Shown piece by piece: positions 50,033 through 54,967 of a DNA stretch of 54,967 bases (the first letter of the stretch is position 1; every line of letters starts with the position of its first letter). A program made the position numbers and the translations under genes. The stretch lies in NCBI GenBank assembly GCA_964445985.1, contig CAYUMU010000043.1, positions 1 to 54,967 on the forward strand. The letters are read 5' to 3'. The stretch comes from CAYUMU01 sp964445985 (GTDB taxonomy: Bacteria; Planctomycetota; Planctomycetia; Pirellulales; S012-138). The notes below the pieces were generated by a model. It saw only the letters and a program-made list of their open reading frames with translations. It was not told the DNA's origin and did no database searches.

Positions 50033-51853
50033 TTAGTCGAGTGCCGCAAAGCGTTCCACTTGGGCCGCCACAACCTTCAGGCTGTCGCGCCAGAAATCGA
50101 TCTGGGCGATGTCGATGCCGAACCGGGCGGCGAGGGGGCGGGCGTAGTCCTGGCCCGTCTCTCGCAGGAGCGACTTGTAGTTGGGAATGAAGGCGTCGCC
50201 TTCGCGCTGATACACGGCATACAGCCCCAAGCCGAACAGGTGGCCGAACGCGTAAGGGAAGTTGTAGAAGTTGTGGTCGTGCGAGTAGTAATGCGGCTTC
50301 CAGAGCCACATGTAGGGATGATAGGTCTCGCGGTCCACGCCGTCGCCATAGGTCTCGGCCTGGGCCGCCAGCATGAGTTCGCAGATTTCGTCGGGCGAGA
50401 TCTCGGTGGCCGCGCGCTGTTCAATGAAGCGCGACTCGAACAAGTAGCGCGAGCTGATGTCCAGGCAAACCTGCGTGGCGCCGCTCAGTTGGGCTTCGAG
50501 GATCATGAGCTGCTCGGCGGGCGCGGCGTTTTTCATGGCCGCCTCGGCCACCAGGGTTTCGCAAAAGATGCTGGCCGTTTCGGCCAGCGTGCTGGGGGCT
50601 CCGCGGCGGAGGGGTTCCAAGCCAATCTGGCAGTGATTGTGAAAGCCATGCCCTAGCTCGTGGGCCAGGGTCGAGAGCTGATCGAAGCTGCCATCGAAGT
50701 TGGCCAAAATGCGGCTTTCGTCGGTGCCCAGCACTTCCATGCAATAAGCGCCGCCCCGTTTGCCGTCGCGGGGCTCGGCATCGATCCAGCGCTGATCAAA
50801 GGCCGTGCGGGCGTAGTCGCCCAGTTCCGTGGAAAACGTGCCGAACTTTTCGCCGATAAAATCGCGGGCCTCCTGCCAGGTAAACCGCCGATCGGCTTCG
50901 CCCAAGGGCGCGAAGAGATCCCACCAGGGGAGCGGACGGTTTTTATGCCCTAGTTTGGCGGCCTTGCTTTGCAAGTATTTGCGAAACGTGGGGAACGATT
51001 CGCGGATGGCGCCCAGCAGGGCGTCGAGCGTGTCTTGGTTGATGCGGTTTTGCACCAGGGCCGCTTCGAGCACGCTCTTGCGGCCGCGACGGCGGGCAAG
51101 GGTAATCGCCGTGCCTTTGACCGCATTGAGCGAGGCCGCCACCGTGGTGCGAATGCTGGCCCAAGCGGCAATCTCCACTTCGTAGGCGCGGCGGCGAACG
51201 TCGGCGCTGGGGTCGTAGCTGAGGTTGCGAATGACCGTGATGGGTAGCTGCTCCAGCTTGCCGTCGCGTTCGATGCTGGCCTTGAGCTGGCTGGTGACGT
51301 TGCCCTGCAACTTGCCGAACGCGGCGCCGCCATCCACGCAGAGCTCGGCCGCCAAAGCCTCCAAGGCTTCGTCCATTAAGTAGCGGCTTTGCTCGGCCGT
51401 ATCGGTCAAGAAGAAGCGGTGAGCGGCCAGCGATGCTTCGCTCTCGAGCAGCGAATTCAGGCACGGCGCCAGCGAACCGATCCAAGCCGTGAGACGCACG
51501 CTCAATTGCCGGCGGCGCGTATCGAGCAGTTCCAGCTTGGAAAGCTCGCCGGCCGCCACGGCGTCGTAACTGTTGGTGGTGACGTAGGCGTACACGAACG
51601 ATTCGAGCGTGCCTGCCTGTTTGACGAGGCGGTTCACGCGGTCGATGGCCTCGTTCACCATGGCGGCCAGTTGCGAACTGGCCTGGGGCGGTTCGGCCAG
51701 CCGGCGCACGCCTTGCTTATCGAAATAGGTCGCCAGGTTGGCGAGTTGCTGCTCCAAATCGCTGACGGCGGCGCGATAGTCGTTCCCCTCCAGGCTGGAG
51801 TAGATATTGGAGAGATCCCATCGCATCGAAAGATCGTTGTCGCCGTGAGCCAT
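50033..51853 (-). CDS. pepF: Oligoendopeptidase F-family (M3) metallopeptidase
   Basis: A 606-residue cytoplasmic zinc oligopeptidase. The motif HELGHGFHNH (HExGH) supplies zinc ligands and the catalytic glutamate, and the third ligand lies in the downstream AETASIFCETL. WDLSNIYSSLEG at the N terminus is typical of PepF. The family length is about 600. ATG 51853 follows a short extension that was rejected. It degrades medium-size peptides, fitting the Opp uptake system elsewhere in the window. Upstream on the same strand is the DUF167 gene (130-base gap). Confidence 0.94.
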   Translation of the reverse strand: MAHGDNDLSMRWDLSNIYSSLEGNDYRAAVSDLEQQLANLATYFDKQGVRRLAEPPQASSQLAAMVNEAIDRVNRLVKQAGTLESFVYAYVTTNSYDAVAAGELSKLELLDTRRRQLSVRLTAWIGSLAPCLNSLLESEASLAAHRFFLTDTAEQSRYLMDEALEALAAELCVDGGAAFGKLQGNVTSQLKASIERDGKLEQLPITVIRNLSYDPSADVRRRAYEVEIAAWASIRTTVAASLNAVKGTAITLARRRGRKSVLEAALVQNRINQDTLDALLGAIRESFPTFRKYLQSKAAKLGHKNRPLPWWDLFAPLGEADRRFTWQEARDFIGEKFGTFSTELGDYARTAFDQRWIDAEPRDGKRGGAYCMEVLGTDESRILANFDGSFDQLSTLAHELGHGFHNHCQIGLEPLRRGAPSTLAETASIFCETLVAEAAMKNAAPAEQLMILEAQLSGATQVCLDISSRYLFESRFIEQRAATEISPDEICELMLAAQAETYGDGVDRETYHPYMWLWKPHYYSHDHNFYNFPYAFGHLFGLGLYAVYQREGDAFIPNYKSLLRETGQDYARPLAARFGIDIAQIDFWRDSLKVVAAQVERFAALD

Positions 51854-51983
51854 GAGCGTTCCTCGCACCAATGAATGAGAGACAAGCGTGCTGAATCTCC
51901 CTTTTGAACCAAACATTGCCCTCGCTGTAAACCGGGGGCCGCGAAAGAGACGCGCCGCCGCGGGCTGGACGGATGGTGTCCGG

Positions 51984-52292
51984 CTACTCGCCGGGCCGTG
52001 CCAACAGGCGCGTAACCGCCAGCGTTAGCTCGGCGACCGAAACGTCGCGAATGAGAAATCGCTTTTGCGAGGACGTTTCGCCCTGGAGCAACTCCACCTG
52101 AGAACGGCGGACTCCCAATTCTTTGACGAGCAACGCCCGCACGGCCTCGTTGGCTTTGCCGCGCTCGGGAGCGGCAGTCACCGATACTTTGAGCTGGCCC
52201 GCGTGAACGCCGGTGACGCCGTTCCGCCTGGCCGCGGGGCTCACGCGCACCGGAAGTACCGCACCCAAAGCATGTGGCTCAAGCTCGATCAT
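51984..52292 (-). CDS. DUF167 (YggU) family protein
   Basis: A 102-residue small protein. LPVRVSPAARRNGVTGVHAG, LKVSVTAAPERGKANEAVRALL and VELLQGETSSQKRFLI are the family's conserved segments, and the length is typical. Function is unknown across the family. ATG 52292 was chosen; upstream in-frame codons show no similarity. It lies at the 5' end of a possible DUF167-pepF-punA transcript with gaps of 130 and 157 bases. Confidence 0.9.
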   Translation of the reverse strand: MIELEPHALGAVLPVRVSPAARRNGVTGVHAGQLKVSVTAAPERGKANEAVRALLVKELGVRRSQVELLQGETSSQKRFLIRDVSVAELTLAVTRLLARPGE

Positions 52293-52396
52293 GAGGAGAG
52301 ATTCTATCACGGGGGGGCGTCTACCGGCGCGGATTGGCAGCAGGGTTACGGCCTTCTTCGGCTCGCCAGTTAATTCCACACGGTTAGGGGGACCAA

Positions 52397-52620
52397 CCCT
52401 TGGTGGAGATCCTCGTTGTGATTGCGATCATTGGAATCTTGATCGCCATGTTGTTGCCCGCCGTTCAAGCGGCCCGCCGGGCCAATTGTGCCAGCAATTT
52501 GAAGCAATTGGGCACTGGCATCTTGCTGTTCGGAAACCGCAACAGCGAACAGCTTCCGCCCTCGAATTACAATCGCCACAGTTTCATTGCCCTGATGTGG
52601 CCGGTGATGGAGAGCGGTAA
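52397..52620 (+). pseudogene. DUF1559/prepilin fragment, both ends missing
   Basis: LVEILVVIAIIGILIAMLLP is the hydrophobic N terminus of a type IV-like prepilin. It is followed by AVQAARRANCASNLKQLGTG, ILLFGNRNSEQLPPSN and ALMWPVME, closely matching the intact DUF1559 gene at 53822. The GFT segment before the methylation site is replaced by unrelated codons, an EAA triplet is missing (AARRANCAS versus AAREAARRANCAS), and similarity stops after PVME. No initiation codon or C-terminal domain remains. It is probably a decayed duplicate of the neighbouring gene. Confidence 0.75.
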
Positions 52621-52854
52621 GAATGGCTGCGGCCGCCGTGGGTTTGACACTCCCCCGGCAGCGTTTTTCGTGGCTGCGGGAAGACGCACGTGCGCAGAGA
52701 TGGGCGCGCCGGGCCACGCTCAATAAAATCATCCGCGATGCCATTTGCCATAACCATTTCGCCGTTGGTAAACTTGTGCTTTGGTTCAATTGTCTGCCCG
52801 TCCGATGTGATGGCGGCGCGGACTTTGCTCATTCCATAGCAGCGAGGTGCTTCG

Positions 52855-53274
52855 ATGATTCGGACAGTTGTGTGGGGCGGGATGCTGGGGCTGGTATTGA
52901 CGGCCGCCGGGTGCGGTGGCGATGAAGGCATCGGCATGGACACGCACCCCGTGGTCGGCCAGGTGAAGTTCAAGGATGGAACTCCCGTGGAGAACGCCCG
53001 CGTAACCTTCACTGCCGTGGGCGCCAGTCACGCCTCGGTGGGCAAAGAGGGAACCGACGCCACCGGCAAATACGTTTTGATTACCGGAGGCGACGACGGC
53101 GCCCCCGCTGGCGAGTACACCGTGACCATCACGGGCGGCGGCAAGTCGGCCGGCGAAGGCCAACCGGTGGTGGGGGCCGTTCCGGCCAAGTACGGCAACG
53201 CCTCTGCTGGCCTGAAGGCGACGGTCAAGCCGGGCGATAACACGATCCCCCCCTTCGAACTCGACCCCAAATAG
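52855..53274 (+). CDS. Small lipoprotein with carboxypeptidase-regulatory-like domain
   Basis: A 139-residue exported lipoprotein. The signal peptide ends in lipobox LTAAGC (C20). The rest is one transthyretin/carboxypeptidase-regulatory-like beta-sandwich: VVGQVKFKDGTPVENARVTF, GTDATGKYVLITGG, GAPAGEYTVTITGG and a C-terminal TVKPGDNTIPPFELDP. This type is very common in planctomycetes, often next to DUF1559 genes as here. Function is unknown; surface binding or anchoring is suspected. ATG 52855 follows GAGGTG. Confidence 0.85.
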   Translation: MIRTVVWGGMLGLVLTAAGCGGDEGIGMDTHPVVGQVKFKDGTPVENARVTFTAVGASHASVGKEGTDATGKYVLITGGDDGAPAGEYTVTITGGGKSAGEGQPVVGAVPAKYGNASAGLKATVKPGDNTIPPFELDPK

Positions 53275-53821
53275 CACTTCCATCCAATCGCCATCGCGGC
53301 ATGCACATCGAGAGCGATTCGCCGCCCTCGGTGGGAACTGCGTCGAAACCGCCAGGCCGGACGTCGAGCATGACTCGATGCCCGGCCTGGATCGTTTTGG
53401 GGCGCCCATTGTGGGGGGCATGAAACACCTCTAGCAAGCGGGGTTCATTCAAGAAAAATATCTCGTCACTAGAGAAGAAATCTGATCGGGGCCGCAGTGG
53501 AATAAGGTGCCCTCCAGGCGGCGAACGCGGCGAAACAGCAGAATGAAAATTGCTTAAAACACGGGAAAATTTGGCTTAACGACCGCTGTTTCGGGGAGGC
53601 GGGCGATTGGCCTGGCGGACCTTTTCTGGACAGCGGAACAGGCTGTCATGCAAAAGAATATATTGCCACTAATCCAATGATTTTTATTGACCAACAGTCG
53701 CCCGCTGGGTAGGTTTGGACGTTTGTCTTTGGGGGAGACTTGTCGCAATCATTCCATGGGTCGCTTTTTAGCGACAGCCTCCCCGACTCCCGCCTGTTTT
53801 TTCCCGCCTGGAGGTTCTTGG
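53275..53821. other. Spacer upstream of the DUF1559 gene
   Basis: 547 bases with no supported gene. The second half (about 53440-53690) is more A+T-rich than the flanks, consistent with a promoter region, but I could not pick a confident hexamer pair. GGAGG at about 53811 is the Shine-Dalgarno of the next gene. Confidence 0.5.
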
Positions 53822-54820
53822 ATGATCGAACGTCACGCCCATAGGCAAGGATTCACCCTCGTTGAGTTGCTGGTGGTGATTGCCATCATTGGCATTCTGA
53901 TTGCGATGTTGCTGCCGGCCATTCAGGCCGCGCGCGAAGCGGCGCGGCGCGCCAATTGTGCGAGTAATTTGAAGCAGTTGGGCAACGGCATTTTGTTGTA
54001 TGCCGACCGTAATGGGGAACAGGTCCCTCCCTATGGCTTGGGCACCAACGACTGGGAATGGAACATCGGCTGGGTGGGCGCCATGCTGCCGGTGATGGAA
54101 GGCGCGCCCACCTACGACGCGTTGCAGATTCAACTGCAGATCGACAGCGCCACGGCCAACGCCAACGGCAATACCAATCGAGACGTGAATCGGGCGTATC
54201 GCTCGCCGGCGCTGTTATGCCCCACCCGTGGTTTTCGGACCACACCTGCCTGGAATGGCCAGGCGATTGATTACGTGGCGGTGGGCATGACCAGCATGCC
54301 CAGCGACTGGCCGACCTCGCCCAACAATCACCACGTGATGACGCGAGGCTCGGGCCATGCCTACCTGAATGGTCCGATCGTCGCCATGTCGACAGCCTTT
54401 GCCGCCGCGCCGGCGGCCCCCGTCATTCGCTCGAAGGTGACGATCGGCGGCGTGACCGACGGCATGAGCTACACGGCCTTTGTGGGTGAGAAGCACATTA
54501 CGCCCACGCGTTTGGGCACGAACAACTATGACTACCCGCCCTCGGCCCTAACGGTCCAGCGTTACAGCGAGGGCGGTGTGTGCGTGCTCGGACTTGGATT
54601 GGCGTCGCGGCCGGATACTCCCGTCATGACGGTCACGGAACAGAACCCGCAGACCGATCCCTTGGCCCGCAACAACTACTTTTACGGCAGTTGGCACCCT
54701 GGGATCGCGCAATTTGTGTTTGGCGACACGCGGGTGCAGGCCGTGAAGAATTACGCCTCGGCGGCGGCGCTGGTGTCGATGGGCGGCCGCAGTGATGGCC
54801 AGCCGTACGATCTGCCGTAA
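53822..54820 (+). CDS. DUF1559 prepilin-like protein
   Basis: A 332-residue planctomycete DUF1559 protein. The N terminus QGFTLVELLVVIAIIGILIA is a type IV prepilin signal: peptidase cleavage after G and the conserved E five residues on. AIQAAREAARRANCASNLKQ follows, then the DUF1559 domain with LLCPTR, GVTDGMSYTAFVGEK and near the end FYGSWHPGIAQFVFGDTRVQ, ending in GQPYDLP. It is probably a pseudopilin-like envelope protein; the families are massively expanded in planctomycetes. ATG 53822 is supported by GGAGG upstream. A damaged partial copy lies at 52397. Confidence 0.93.
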   Translation: MIERHAHRQGFTLVELLVVIAIIGILIAMLLPAIQAAREAARRANCASNLKQLGNGILLYADRNGEQVPPYGLGTNDWEWNIGWVGAMLPVMEGAPTYDALQIQLQIDSATANANGNTNRDVNRAYRSPALLCPTRGFRTTPAWNGQAIDYVAVGMTSMPSDWPTSPNNHHVMTRGSGHAYLNGPIVAMSTAFAAAPAAPVIRSKVTIGGVTDGMSYTAFVGEKHITPTRLGTNNYDYPPSALTVQRYSEGGVCVLGLGLASRPDTPVMTVTEQNPQTDPLARNNYFYGSWHPGIAQFVFGDTRVQAVKNYASAAALVSMGGRSDGQPYDLP

Positions 54821-54882
54821 GGCAGTTACCCCGTCTGACTTCGACGGTTCTTTCTGCAAGCGAGCCTCCCCAAATGTTTTTG

Positions 54883-54910
54883 GCCGCCGGGCAAGCCTTT
54901 GCCCGGCGGC
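54883..54910 (+). terminator. Strong hairpin terminator after the DUF1559 gene
   Basis: A perfect 12-bp stem GCCGCCGGGCAA/TTGCCCGGCGGC with a GCCT loop, followed by ATTTCTAT and preceded by five T (54877-54881), so it could act in both directions. Confidence 0.75.
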
Positions 54911-54918
54911 ATTTCTAT

Positions 54919-54967
54919 GTTTGCCAGGCATGTCTGCCACCCTGAGGGTGCAAGTCCCTTATCCAAC
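54919..54967 (+). other. Possible 5' end of a group II intron (cut by window edge)
   Basis: Starting GTTTGCCAGGCATG, the sequence contains GAGGGTGCAAGTCCCTT (54944-54960), which forms the AGGG/CCCT hairpin often found within the first 60 bases of bacterial group II introns. It begins eight bases after a strong terminator hairpin. The first bases are GTTTG rather than the usual GTGYG, and the ribozyme core and reverse transcriptase would be beyond the window. Confidence 0.4.

Noticed and set aside
52623..52925. Overlapping frames between the DUF1559 fragment and the lipoprotein (both strands)
   Set aside because: No similarity to DUF1559 C-terminal motifs on either strand, and overlap with the well-supported lipoprotein start.

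Overview
The window looks like a chromosomal segment of a planctomycete, most likely of the Pirellula/Rhodopirellula type. This rests on gene content: a DUF1559 prepilin-like protein, a DUF1570 metallopeptidase, a DUF2617-like protein, zinc-ribbon/beta-propeller-like proteins, a small lipoprotein with a carboxypeptidase-regulatory-like domain, a free-standing RNA polymerase alpha-CTD protein and a very long DUF11 envelope protein. Base composition is high in G+C, Shine-Dalgarno sites are often weak, and the spacers are full of dispersed palindromes. I see no rRNA, convincing tRNA, CRISPR array, transposase or prophage.

Layout. 0.2-6.3 kb: a threonine/serine dehydratase, a fused aminoglycoside-phosphotransferase-like/P-loop kinase, a DUF1570 peptidase with a leucine-rich tail, a broken acetyltransferase and a cold-shock protein. 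6.3-14 kb: a sulfate-uptake locus on the minus strand (binding lipoprotein, two permeases, ATPase, then an OprP-type porin), transcribed divergently from a sigma-54 activator; the shared spacer holds a good sigma-54 promoter match and an upstream palindrome. 14-18.3 kb: a DapA-family aldolase/lyase, a PA0069-type radical SAM protein, an M42 aminopeptidase and an ArsR-type regulator. 18.9-25.5 kb: an oppA-B-C-D-F peptide-uptake operon whose internal spacers carry unusual composite repeats. 25.9-30.7 kb: a PDZ protein, an FKBP isomerase, a short MeaB-like GTPase, an Rrf2 regulator divergent from a protoglobin, and a [2Fe-2S] ferredoxin-like protein. 30.8-38 kb: two tandem paralogous zinc-ribbon proteins, glutamine synthetase I and a cytoplasmic sulfatase. 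38.5-48.6 kb: a 1015-residue DUF11 protein, a TPR protein, a membrane protein, a short-chain dehydrogenase, the alpha-CTD protein, a glycosyltransferase, a DUF2617-like protein and a CPBP protease. 48.9-54.8 kb: purine nucleoside phosphorylase, oligoendopeptidase F, a DUF167 protein, a DUF1559 fragment, a small lipoprotein and a complete DUF1559 protein. The right edge may be the 5' end of a group II intron.

How the genes fit together. Two nutrient-uptake systems dominate: sulfate (ABC transporter, outer-membrane anion porin, dedicated sigma-54 activator) and peptides (Opp transporter with cytosolic M42 and M3 peptidases). The best regulatory discoveries are the Rrf2/protoglobin promoter, where two matching dyads bracket a near-consensus promoter, and the sigma-54 sulfate promoter. 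The most unusual DNA is a set of 7-bp-periodic arrays arranged as inverted flanks around a REP-like palindrome inside the opp operon, plus at least four other dispersed hairpin families.
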